NCBI GenBank assembly: GCA_002711465.1
Contig: PARL01000007.1
Span: 1 to 8,213 of the forward strand
Reading direction: 5' to 3'
Length of the DNA stretch: 8,213 nucleotides
Source: Fidelibacterota bacterium
Lineage (GTDB): Bacteria; Fidelibacterota; Marinisomatia; SCGC-AAA003-L08; D37C17
A program made the position numbers and the translations under genes. Positions 1-6,976 of this stretch are shown in pieces (positions within the stretch are counted from its first letter, which is position 1; each line of letters opens with the position of its first letter). The notes beneath the pieces were generated by a model. It saw nothing but the letters and a program-made list of their open reading frames with translations. It was not told the DNA's origin and made no database searches.

Positions 1-491
1 CAAATGATATTGGCAGATTAAAAGAATGTTCAATAATTGCTTCTATGCAACCATCTCATTGTACAAGTGATATGAAATGGATGAAAAGTCGTATTGGAGA
101 ACATCGCTTGCATAGAATTAGTCGATGGAAAACTCTTTTAGATAATGGAATTGTTATAGCTGGAGGTTCAGATTGCCCTATTGAAGAAGGTAATCCATTG
201 CATGAGTTTTATGCTGCCATTACAAGAACTGATCATGATGGCTTTCCTAAAGGAGGTTGGCAATCGCAAGAGAAATTATCTCGTATTGAAGCTTTATATT
301 TATTCACACAAGGTGCTGCAATAGCAGAATTTTCTGAGAATAAAAGAGGTATGATTGAATTAGGCTATGAAGCAGATTTAACAATATTATCAAATGATAT
401 TATGACAATTGATTCAGAAAAAATATTAAAAACAGATGTGATTGCAACTATAGTTAATGGTAATATTGTGTACGGATATAAAAATTTTTAG
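1..491 (+). CDS. YtcJ-type amidohydrolase, C-terminal part (5' end outside window)
   Basis: The reading frame is open from base 3, so the internal Met at 45 is not the real start; 162 residues are visible and the rest lies to the left. The fragment matches the C-terminal third of the amidohydrolase_3 / YtcJ-like family of metal-dependent hydrolases. In fragment numbering it shows IASMQPSHCTSDM (12-24), the metal-site strand GGSDCPIE (54-61, with the usual Asp at 57), NPLHEFYAAITR (64-75), GGWQ, and the family's closing composite beta-sandwich segment (GYEADLTILS followed by VNGNIVY). Family members hydrolyse amide or related C-N bonds in small molecules; the substrate cannot be told from this part, and the N-terminal HxH metal ligands are not in the window. 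The gene ends with TAG at 489-491, sharing four bases with the convergent DUF2797 gene. Confidence 0.9.
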   Translation, partial: NDIGRLKECSIIASMQPSHCTSDMKWMKSRIGEHRLHRISRWKTLLDNGIVIAGGSDCPIEEGNPLHEFYAAITRTDHDGFPKGGWQSQEKLSRIEALYLFTQGAAIAEFSENKRGMIELGYEADLTILSNDIMTIDSEKILKTDVIATIVNGNIVYGYKNF

Positions 492-1285
492 TATTGAATT
501 TTTAGAGAGTAGCCAGTATGTTTTCTAATATTAATGACTCTGTTATTTTTAAAAAGTAGATATTGACCCTTAATGCCTACTAAAATATCCTCGTAAGAAG
601 ATTCTTTATCAAATGAAAAACTTTTAATTTTATTTGGAATAGATTGGATTGGATAATTAATGTCTACCCATTTATTTTCAGTAATATATTTAGAAAAACC
701 ATCATTTAAATATTTTTTTGCTTCAAGATAACATTGCTCAAAATCAGGTTCTTCAAATTTTCCAGATAACATTTTTATCCAATGGGTTCTATCAGAGTAA
801 AATTGTTTTAAATGTACCTCAATCAAACCTGCTAAATAACGATTAGGTGTAGTGCATAAAATAATTGCCTTAATAGCACCTTGATCAATCCATCTTGTAG
901 GAATTTGTGTGCTTCTAGTAACGCCAATTTTTAGGTTGCCAGTAAATGACATATACACATGCTGATTTGTTAAGCAGTGTTTATTTGACCATTCCATATC
1001 GCGTGACTCTCCTTCGTGAGCTCTACATAATTCAGGTCTCAAAATACATTCCGAAGTTTCGGGCGCATCCCGAAAACAAGGAAAACAATAGCCCTGTGCA
1101 AATGTTTTTTTAATTTTTTGATTACATTTTATACAGTAAATATCTCCTAAAAAAGTAAATTTAACTTTTTTGTTTATTAGCTGATTTAGTTCAACTAAAG
1201 TAGAGTCAATTGGCAGACTATAATGAACCTCATTATTTAACTGAGATTGTAACTTTTTAATTGTACCTTGATATTGATTAGACAT
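488..1285 (-). CDS. DUF2797 family zinc-cluster protein, function unknown
   Basis: A 265-residue protein of normal length for DUF2797. Visible landmarks are a Cys-rich N-terminal half with CIKC (Cys51, Cys54), CFPC (Cys67, Cys70) and the family signature ECILRPELCRAHEGESRDME (Cys80, Cys87, His90), followed by VYMSFTGNLKIGVTR (110-124), TRWIDQGA (130-137), TPNRYLAGLIEVHLK (146-160) and a C-terminal GIKGQYLLF...NIRKHTGY element. The cysteines probably bind one or two zinc ions (inference). The stretch after residue 110 resembles GIY-YIG/T5orf172 nuclease folds in its KIG-T, downstream Arg131 and Glu156 spacing; this is my reading and not an established assignment. The family's role is not known. 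The ATG at 1283-1285 is preceded by CTCCCATT on the coding strand, with no Shine-Dalgarno. It is divergent from def and tail-overlaps the amidohydrolase by four bases. Confidence 0.92.
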   Translation of the reverse strand: MSNQYQGTIKKLQSQLNNEVHYSLPIDSTLVELNQLINKKVKFTFLGDIYCIKCNQKIKKTFAQGYCFPCFRDAPETSECILRPELCRAHEGESRDMEWSNKHCLTNQHVYMSFTGNLKIGVTRSTQIPTRWIDQGAIKAIILCTTPNRYLAGLIEVHLKQFYSDRTHWIKMLSGKFEEPDFEQCYLEAKKYLNDGFSKYITENKWVDINYPIQSIPNKIKSFSFDKESSYEDILVGIKGQYLLFKNNRVINIRKHTGYSLKIQY

Positions 1286-1364
1286 AATGGGAGAAATTTA
1301 CTAAATATTGTTATTGAATGAAACTATGTATTAAGTTTAATATAAATTTTAGAAAGTATTAAGT
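1286..1364. promoter_or_regulatory. Divergent intergenic region, DUF2797 / def promoters
   Basis: This 79-base AT-rich spacer separates two divergent start codons and must hold the promoters of both transcription units unless they lie inside coding sequence. For def, a plausible sigma70-type pair is TTGAAT (1314-1319) and TAATAT (1338-1343) with an 18-base spacer, leaving a leader of roughly 15 bases. For the DUF2797 gene no convincing -35/-10 pair stands out. In sequence this AT-rich such hexamers occur by chance, so the exact elements are weakly supported. Confidence 0.4.
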
Positions 1365-2006
1365 ATGGCAATTAAGAACATAGTAAAAATTTGGGATGAT
1401 GAAAAAATTTTAAAAGAAAATATTAATTTTTTAAAAACCAAAACAAAACCTGTTACCTTCCCAGCATCAGATTATATAAAAAATATTGTTCAAGATTTAA
1501 TTGATACATATCAAAAAATAACTTGTGCTGGAATTGCAGCAAATCAAATAGGTTATGACTACCAAATTTTTATTGGTATGAAAACACTAAAAGATGAAAG
1601 CGAATCTGAAGAAGTAGAAAAAATGGAGGCTTCAAAAACACCCATTTTAAAAAACCCATATGCTAATAACTTTGAAATATACATTAATCCTCGAATTGAT
1701 AGTTTTGATAAAAAATCAATTAAAATCGACGAAGAGGGTTGCTTAAGTGTTCCAGGTTTAATGGTTGAAAGAGATAGATATGATAAAATAAAAGTTAGAT
1801 ATTATAATATAGATGGTAATGTAATAAAAACTAAATTAACGGGTTTCTTATCCAAATTATTCCAACATGAACTAGATCATTTAAATGGTAATTTAATGAT
1901 TGACGATTTATCTGCTATTGAAAAATTATACCCTGCTGAGCCTACTGAAAAAAATGCAAAACTATACGGTGAACTATTTTCAAAGTATCAAAAATTTGAT
2001 AAATAA
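1365..2006 (+). CDS. def: Peptide deformylase
   Basis: Removes the formyl group from the N-terminal Met of nascent proteins at the ribosome, using a metal ion (usually Fe2+). All three family motifs are present: motif 1 GIAANQIG (56-63, Gln61), motif 2 EGCLSVP (124-130, metal ligand Cys126) and motif 3 QHELDH (167-172, ligands His168 and His172, catalytic Glu169). The motif 2 to 3 spacing (Cys to His, 42 residues) equals that of the E. coli enzyme, but motif 1 to 2 is about 25 residues longer because of a Glu/Lys-rich insertion around residues 74-100. At 213 residues it is long for a bacterial deformylase. The usual partner fmt is not adjacent; instead topA follows after 47 bases and glyS after that. 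The start at 1365 has only weak RBS-like AGAAAG about eight bases upstream. Confidence 0.93.
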   Translation: MAIKNIVKIWDDEKILKENINFLKTKTKPVTFPASDYIKNIVQDLIDTYQKITCAGIAANQIGYDYQIFIGMKTLKDESESEEVEKMEASKTPILKNPYANNFEIYINPRIDSFDKKSIKIDEEGCLSVPGLMVERDRYDKIKVRYYNIDGNVIKTKLTGFLSKLFQHELDHLNGNLMIDDLSAIEKLYPAEPTEKNAKLYGELFSKYQKFDK

Positions 2007-2053
2007 AATTTATCTTGCAATATAAATATATAAGGTAAGTAAATTAAGGTGTT

Positions 2054-4510
2054 ATGAAAAACCATCTTATTATAGTTGAGTCCCCTTCAAAAATCAAAAC
2101 TCTAAAAAAATTTTTAGATTCTAAATACTCAGTCGAAGCCTCTGTTGGTCATATACGTGACCTACCTAAAAGTAATTTAGGTATTGATGTTGAAAAAGAT
2201 TTCTCAGCTGAGTATACTGTGTCACCAAACAGTGCAAAAACAGTTAAATCTTTAAAAGCTGCACTAAAAAAAGCTGATGAGTTGTTAATCGCAACTGATC
2301 CAGATCGTGAAGGTGAAGCTATAGCATGGCATATTGTTGATGAACTAAAACCCAAAATCCCTGTTAAAAGATTAGTATTTAATGAAATAACGAAAACGGC
2401 AATATTAGAAGCTTTAGATAAAACAAGAGATATTGATACTCACCTAGTTGACTCACAAGAGACACGAAGATTTTTGGATAGGCTATTTGGTTTTATGGTT
2501 TCAAAAACTATGTGGACAAATATGAAAGGTGGTGTTTCAGCTGGAAGAGTCCAAAGTCCTGCAGTAAAAATCTTAGTTGACAGAGAAAAAGAAAGAACTC
2601 AATTTATTCAAAATGAATACTGGAGTATATCTGCTGAATTTGAAAATAAAAATGGTATAATCAATGCTAATTTAATTAAAATAAATGGTAATAAAGTTTC
2701 TACAGGAAAATCATTTGATAAAAAGAATGGTGAATTATTCAATAAAAATGATGTCGTTCTGAATGATAAAACAGTCAAAGAAATTTGTGATGAAATAAAA
2801 GATAGTTTATGGAAAATTGACAATGTTGAAACTAAACCAAGCAAACAAAAACCTTATGCTCCATTTATAACATCGACACTTCAACAAGAAGGCATTAGAC
2901 AATTTAGAATGAGTGCTCAAAATGTTATGAGAATTGCACAGGGCTTATATGAAAATGGTTATATTACTTATATGAGAACTGACTCAGTGCATTTATCATC
3001 TGAAGCCATTACAGCATCAAGAAATGAAATTAAATCATTATTTGGTGATAACTATCTTCCAAGTTCAGCAATACAATATAGAGGAAAAGTTAAAAATGCA
3101 CAAGAGGCGCATGAAGCAATTAGGCCAGCTGGATCAAAATTTAAACATCCAGATGAACTTAAGAATAAAGTAAATGCTGATGAATTAAAATTATATAAAT
3201 TAATATGGAAAAGAACCCTTGCATCTCAAATGAAATCTGCACAAATTGAAAGAACAAATTTAACAATTTCAAATGGTCAATATATATTTGAAGCAAAAGG
3301 AAAAGTCGTTACTTTTCCAGGCTTTTTAAAAGTCTATGTTGAAGGTGTAGATAATAAAAAGGATAAAGATGATAATGAAATCATTCTGCCTAAAGTAACA
3401 AAGGGAGAATCTTTGATTTGTAAAAATCTTACACCTAAACAACATTTTACTAAGCCAATTAATCGATTCACAGAAGCTGCATTAGTAAAAGAATTAGAAA
3501 AATTAGGAATAGGTAGACCCTCCACTTATGCAACTATATTAAAAAAGATTCAAGATAAAGAATATGTTAATAAAGTAAAAGGGAGTATGATTCCTACTTT
3601 TACTGGATATGCTGTTGTTCAGTTTTTAGAAAAATATTTTGATGATTTAGTTAATTTAAAATACACTTCAAACATGGAAGATGATTTAGATTCTATATCA
3701 AGAGGTGAAAATAATAAATCTGATTATTTAAAAGGTTTTTATTTTGGAAATGATATAACTAAGGGCTTGAAAACAAAGTTGGAGCAAGAGTTTGATAAGA
3801 GCAATGCACGTCTAATTAATATTTTGGGAAATGATAAACAAAGCGTAGAAATTCGTATTGGAAGATATGGTGTGTATGGTCAATATGATGAAGATAAAAG
3901 ATTTACTATACCAGGAGATTTCCCACCAAGTGAACTTAATTTAGATAAAATTAACGAATTGATAGAATTAAAAAATAAAGCTCCTGAGATTATTGCAAAA
4001 GACCCTATAACCAATGAAGATATTGTATTGAAAAAGGGAAGATTTGGACCATATATTCAATGTGGAGAGAAAATGAAATCACTACCTCCTAATATTGAAA
4101 TGGAAAATGTAGATACTGAACTAGCAATTAATTTAGCAAGTCTACCAAAAGTAATTGGTAAGTGGAAGGATGATGATATTAAAATTGATATTGGAAAGTT
4201 TGGTCCCTATATCAGATGTGGAAAAGTAACATCTTCAGTTCCAAGAGACCAAAATCTATTTGAATTATCAGAAAAAGAAGCGGGTGAATTATTAAACTCA
4301 GGTAAGCAAGGTAGGGGCCCAAAGGTAATAAAAGAATTAGGTGATAATATTGAAATTAGAGATGGCCGATATGGTATGTATATTACTGATGGAAAGGTAA
4401 ATGCAAAAATGCCAAAAGATATTTCACAAGATGAATTAACTCTTGAAGAAGCTAAAAATTTAATTGAACAAAAAAAATCTAGTCCAAAGCGTAAATTTAG
4501 GAAAAAATAA
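2054..4510 (+). CDS. topA: DNA topoisomerase I (type IA)
   Basis: Relaxes negatively supercoiled DNA by cutting one strand through a 5'-phosphotyrosine bond. The N-terminal Toprim domain (about 1-115) has the catalytic Glu in IVESPSK (Glu9) and the acidic metal cluster ATDPDREGEAIAWH (80-93). SAGRVQSPA (162-170) and GYITYMRTDS (302-311) follow; Tyr306 is the expected nucleophile and Arg308 its partner. EAHEAIRPA (351-359) and LGIGRPSTYA (484-493) are also typical. Instead of the Cys4 zinc ribbons of E. coli TopA, the C-terminus carries four small toprim_C-type repeats with GRYGVYGQY (603-611), GRFGPYIQCG (662-671), GKFGPYIRCG (714-723) and GRYGMYITDG (771-780), then a basic tail (KKSSPKRKFRKK). 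The length of 818 residues fits this architecture. A weak AAGG lies four bases before the start. The stop overlaps the glyS start by one base (TAATG). Confidence 0.97.
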   Translation: MKNHLIIVESPSKIKTLKKFLDSKYSVEASVGHIRDLPKSNLGIDVEKDFSAEYTVSPNSAKTVKSLKAALKKADELLIATDPDREGEAIAWHIVDELKPKIPVKRLVFNEITKTAILEALDKTRDIDTHLVDSQETRRFLDRLFGFMVSKTMWTNMKGGVSAGRVQSPAVKILVDREKERTQFIQNEYWSISAEFENKNGIINANLIKINGNKVSTGKSFDKKNGELFNKNDVVLNDKTVKEICDEIKDSLWKIDNVETKPSKQKPYAPFITSTLQQEGIRQFRMSAQNVMRIAQGLYENGYITYMRTDSVHLSSEAITASRNEIKSLFGDNYLPSSAIQYRGKVKNAQEAHEAIRPAGSKFKHPDELKNKVNADELKLYKLIWKRTLASQMKSAQIERTNLTISNGQYIFEAKGKVVTFPGFLKVYVEGVDNKKDKDDNEIILPKVTKGESLICKNLTPKQHFTKPINRFTEAALVKELEKLGIGRPSTYATILKKIQDKEYVNKVKGSMIPTFTGYAVVQFLEKYFDDLVNLKYTSNMEDDLDSISRGENNKSDYLKGFYFGNDITKGLKTKLEQEFDKSNARLINILGNDKQSVEIRIGRYGVYGQYDEDKRFTIPGDFPPSELNLDKINELIELKNKAPEIIAKDPITNEDIVLKKGRFGPYIQCGEKMKSLPPNIEMENVDTELAINLASLPKVIGKWKDDDIKIDIGKFGPYIRCGKVTSSVPRDQNLFELSEKEAGELLNSGKQGRGPKVIKELGDNIEIRDGRYGMYITDGKVNAKMPKDISQDELTLEEAKNLIEQKKSSPKRKFRKK
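4499..4502 (+). promoter_or_regulatory. Shine-Dalgarno for glyS inside the topA 3' end
   Basis: AGGA lies seven bases before the ATG at 4510, within the last codons of topA. Together with the TAATG stop/start overlap it supports 4510 as the glyS start over the in-frame ATG at 4531, and suggests translational coupling of glyS to topA. Confidence 0.6.
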
Positions 4511-6165
4511 TGCATGATGATAAAAAAATAATGGATAAAATCATATCACTTGCAAAGCAAAGAGGATTTATTTTTCAAAGTAGTGAAATTTATGGAGGAT
4601 TAAAAAGTGCTTACGATTACGGGCCACTTGGTGTAGAATTAAAAAGAAATTTGATGAATGAGTGGTGGAGATCTATGGTACACGAAAGGGAAGACGTTAC
4701 TGGTTTAGATGCATCTATAATAATGCATCCAAAAGTTTGGGAAGCCTCTGGTCACTTGGCTGGTTTTTCTGACCCTCTAGTTGATTGTTTGATTAGTAAA
4801 GAAAGATTTAGGGCTGATAAAGCTCCAATACCAAAAGTTGGAGATGAAATAGATATTATTTGTGCAGATAAAGGGCAAGCTAAAGAATATCAAAATACAA
4901 TTGAAAAACGTTTTAATATACTTTTAAAACGAGATGGAAAATTGTTAAGAGGATTGAAAATAATTGATAAAAATAAAGTTGGTTTTTTTGAAGAAAATAA
5001 ACAAACACCAAGTGATACATTTGATTTTCCAGGTTATTTAAGTCCTACATTTAATAGTCCTTTTTTAAGTGATGAAAAACAATTTAATCTTATGTTTCGA
5101 AGTCAAATTGGATCTGTGGATGCACTTGGTGATATTGCTAATTTTGTCTTTGATAATAAGGATTTAGATAAAGAGTCTATGAAAAAGGCAATAGAAAAAA
5201 TTGTCAAAGATTCTGCGGTTTATTTAAGACCCGAAACCGCTCAAGCAATGTTTGTTCAATTTTTAAATTGCCAACAAACCATGTCTATGAAAATTCCTTT
5301 TGGAATTGCTCAAATGGGTAAAAGTTTTAGGAATGAAATTACAACCGAACATTATATTTTTAGATCATGCGAATTTGAACAAATGGAAATGGAATTTTTT
5401 GTTGAACCTGGTACTCAAAAGGAATGGTTAAAATATTGGAGAGATAAACGTTTAAACTGGTGGCAATCCTTTTCAAATTATCCTGAAAATTTTACATACA
5501 GAAAACATGAAAAAGATGAACTTGCTCATTATGCAGATGCATGCTATGACATTGAATATAAGTATCCATGGGGATATGATGAATTAGAAGGAGTAGCAAG
5601 TAGAACAGATTATGATTTAAAAAAACATGCTGAGTATTCTGGCACAAAATTAAGTTATTTTGACCAACAAAAAGAAGACCCTGAGACAGGTAAAATAGGT
5701 TGGAGATATACACCTTATGTTATTGAACCAGCTGCAGGTGCTACTAGAGGTTTATTGGTTTATTTAATAGATGCATATCATGAAGAGAATGTTAAAGATG
5801 CTAAAGGAAATGATACTACTCGTGTAGTCATGAAAATACATCCAAAACTTGCTCCATTTAAAGTTGCAATACTACCCCTAATCAAAAAAGATGGTTTGCC
5901 TGAAATTGGACGCGCATTAGTTAATAAATTCTTAAAAAATGGTATAAATGCACGATATGATGAGCAACATGCTATAGGTAAAAGATATAGAAGACACGAT
6001 GAAGTTGGAACCCCCTATTGTTTAACAATAGATGGTGAAAGTAAAGTAGATAATTGCATTACAATTAGAGATCGTGATACTATGAAACAAGAACGAATAT
6101 CTATTGATGATGCTGTTGAAATAGTAAAAGAGAAGTTATCAAAATCAATTAGCAATAACTCTTAA
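4510..6165 (+). CDS. glyS: Glycyl-tRNA synthetase, single-chain (alpha2) type
   Basis: Charges tRNA-Gly with glycine in the cytoplasm. It is the homodimeric class II type (often named glyQS or glyS), not the alpha2-beta2 enzyme of most Proteobacteria. Landmarks are the N-terminal YDYGPLGVELKRNL (35-48), YLRPETAQAMFVQF (238-251), the motif 2 region GIAQMGKSFRNE (265-276) with FRSCEFEQMEMEFF (284-297), LEGVASRTDYDLKKH (359-373), and motif 3 EPAAGATRGLL (406-416). A C-terminal anticodon-binding domain follows from about 443 (KIHPKLAPFKVAILPL), ending with YDEQHAIGKRYRRHDEVGTP and TIRDRDTM. At 551 residues it is somewhat longer than the roughly 460-510 common for this type. Part of the excess is a segment of about 25-30 residues (205-233) between QFNLMF and YLRPETAQ. 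It overlaps topA by one base and the convergent small zinc-protein gene by four bases. Confidence 0.97.
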   Translation: MHDDKKIMDKIISLAKQRGFIFQSSEIYGGLKSAYDYGPLGVELKRNLMNEWWRSMVHEREDVTGLDASIIMHPKVWEASGHLAGFSDPLVDCLISKERFRADKAPIPKVGDEIDIICADKGQAKEYQNTIEKRFNILLKRDGKLLRGLKIIDKNKVGFFEENKQTPSDTFDFPGYLSPTFNSPFLSDEKQFNLMFRSQIGSVDALGDIANFVFDNKDLDKESMKKAIEKIVKDSAVYLRPETAQAMFVQFLNCQQTMSMKIPFGIAQMGKSFRNEITTEHYIFRSCEFEQMEMEFFVEPGTQKEWLKYWRDKRLNWWQSFSNYPENFTYRKHEKDELAHYADACYDIEYKYPWGYDELEGVASRTDYDLKKHAEYSGTKLSYFDQQKEDPETGKIGWRYTPYVIEPAAGATRGLLVYLIDAYHEENVKDAKGNDTTRVVMKIHPKLAPFKVAILPLIKKDGLPEIGRALVNKFLKNGINARYDEQHAIGKRYRRHDEVGTPYCLTIDGESKVDNCITIRDRDTMKQERISIDDAVEIVKEKLSKSISNNS

Positions 6166-6350
6166 TAAGTTTTTACAACCTCAAAATATTTAATTTTTTG
6201 ATCCTCTATAGTATATGATATCGTATTTGGATTACAACATACATAGCAATCTTCAATTAAATCCATAGATTCTGAACAAAAAGAAAGTTCTATTTGAACT
6301 TGATTATTTTGAAAACAAGTTTGGCATTGATAAGTTTTAATAGTGGTCAT
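6162..6350 (-). CDS. CPXCG-family small cysteine-rich zinc protein
   Basis: A 62-residue protein resembling the CPXCG-motif cysteine-rich family (Pfam Cys_rich_CPXG), a small presumed zinc ribbon of unknown role. It has an N-terminal CX2C pair (CQTC, Cys9 and Cys12), an extra Cys25 in SFCSES, and the conserved family element EDCYVCCNP (33-41), where the second CX2C pair (Cys35, Cys38) is followed directly by Cys39. The name-giving CPxCG is degenerate here: Pro is replaced by Gln and Gly by Phe, while the cysteines are kept. Zinc binding is inferred from the spacing. It begins five bases after the stop of the flavoprotein gene, with no Shine-Dalgarno, so it is probably the second gene of that transcript. 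Its stop lies inside the end of glyS on the opposite strand. Confidence 0.85.
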   Translation of the reverse strand: MTTIKTYQCQTCFQNNQVQIELSFCSESMDLIEDCYVCCNPNTISYTIEDQKIKYFEVVKTY

Positions 6351-6355
6351 AATAA

Positions 6356-6934
6356 TTAAGGGCTAATATGGTATATCTTTTCATTCTCAACTTTAAATCT
6401 AATATGACCATTATATCTTAGTTTTAAAATATCTAGTTCTAAAACTGTTAATTCTATATGAGCAAAATTGTCATATCCTTTTTGGCTTTTTTCTAAAGTT
6501 GGATTAGAGTCAATAAATTCTTCTGGAACATTTGGATGCCAATCTTTTAGTTTAGTTGATGGTGCATAAGGTCCCATATAACATTTTCTACTTTGAAGAG
6601 CAGTACCTTTCCATTTTTTTAATGAAATATCATTTTGAAAATTTATAATAGCTGTGCATTTCATACGAACCTGTACTTTTCTATCTTTATCATAAAATAA
6701 AGCACTGGAATTTTTATTTTCGATTAGTTCTTTAACTTTATTACTTCTATAATCTGCGTTGAAATAAATTTTAAAAGGAGATATAGATACATCTCTTAAA
6801 ACAACTGTTCTAGTTTCAGGAAAATTTTCATTAATTGTAGATAGAACAAATGTATGATACGGATTTCTAGCATGTTTAACTGCTTCTTTTAAACAGTTAA
6901 TTTCTAAATCATATATGTCTTTGATATTTTTCAT
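6356..6934 (-). CDS. Pyridoxamine 5'-phosphate oxidase family flavoprotein
   Basis: A 192-residue protein with the split-barrel FMN-binding fold. Visible elements are TRTVVLRDV (41-49), IYFNADYRSNKVKEL (56-70), which is the classic FMN-phosphate binding stretch, FYDKDRKVQVRMKCTA (80-95), a central RKCYMGPYAPST (116-127), and a C-terminal GHIRF (176-180) ending in ISP. PdxH oxidises PNP/PMP to pyridoxal 5'-phosphate. This protein is shorter than PdxH (about 215 residues), and its RKCYxGPYAPS and DWHPNxP elements suggest the PdxH-like branch rather than true PdxH; substrate unproven. The ATG at 6932-6934 is the only ATG start after an in-frame TGA in the terminator stem just upstream. No Shine-Dalgarno is visible, and only six bases separate the start from the tRNA terminator's U-tract. 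The CPXCG gene follows after five bases. Confidence 0.88.
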   Translation of the reverse strand: MKNIKDIYDLEINCLKEAVKHARNPYHTFVLSTINENFPETRTVVLRDVSISPFKIYFNADYRSNKVKELIENKNSSALFYDKDRKVQVRMKCTAIINFQNDISLKKWKGTALQSRKCYMGPYAPSTKLKDWHPNVPEEFIDSNPTLEKSQKGYDNFAHIELTVLELDILKLRYNGHIRFKVENEKIYHISP

Positions 6935-6940
6935 GTGTTT

Positions 6941-6975
6941 AAAAAAAAGTGCTCAGAATTTAAATCTGAGCACTT
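6941..6975 (-). terminator. Intrinsic terminator of tRNA-Glu
   Basis: On the - strand a perfect 11-bp stem AAGTGCTCAGA / TCTGAGCACTT (6965-6975 pairing with 6947-6957) encloses a 7-base loop TTTAAAT and runs straight into a tract of T (eight T after the stem's last C). It starts one base after the tRNA discriminator-side sequence ends and lacks a T-tract on the + strand, so it acts in the tRNA direction. Confidence 0.92.
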
Positions 6976-6976
6976 G

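Noticed and set aside
45..47. ATG as start of the amidohydrolase
   Set aside because: The frame is open to the window edge and the upstream residues (GRLKECSIIAS) belong to the conserved family stretch, so this Met is internal.
2149..2844. Antisense open frames within topA (2149-2355 and 2608-2844, - strand)
   Set aside because: They lie wholly opposite conserved topA codons, are rich in Ser/Phe/Leu as expected from antisense of AT-rich coding DNA, and match no family I recognise.
4207..4515. Antisense open frame over the topA end
   Set aside because: It mirrors the topA repeat region and basic tail and has no independent start signal or recognisable domain.
4531..4533. Alternative ATG for glyS
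   Set aside because: The ATG at 4510 has AGGA seven bases upstream and the TAATG overlap with topA, which fits coupled translation better.
5492..5713. Antisense open frame within glyS
   Set aside because: It is opposite the conserved GlyRS core, has a low-complexity composition and no recognisable motif.
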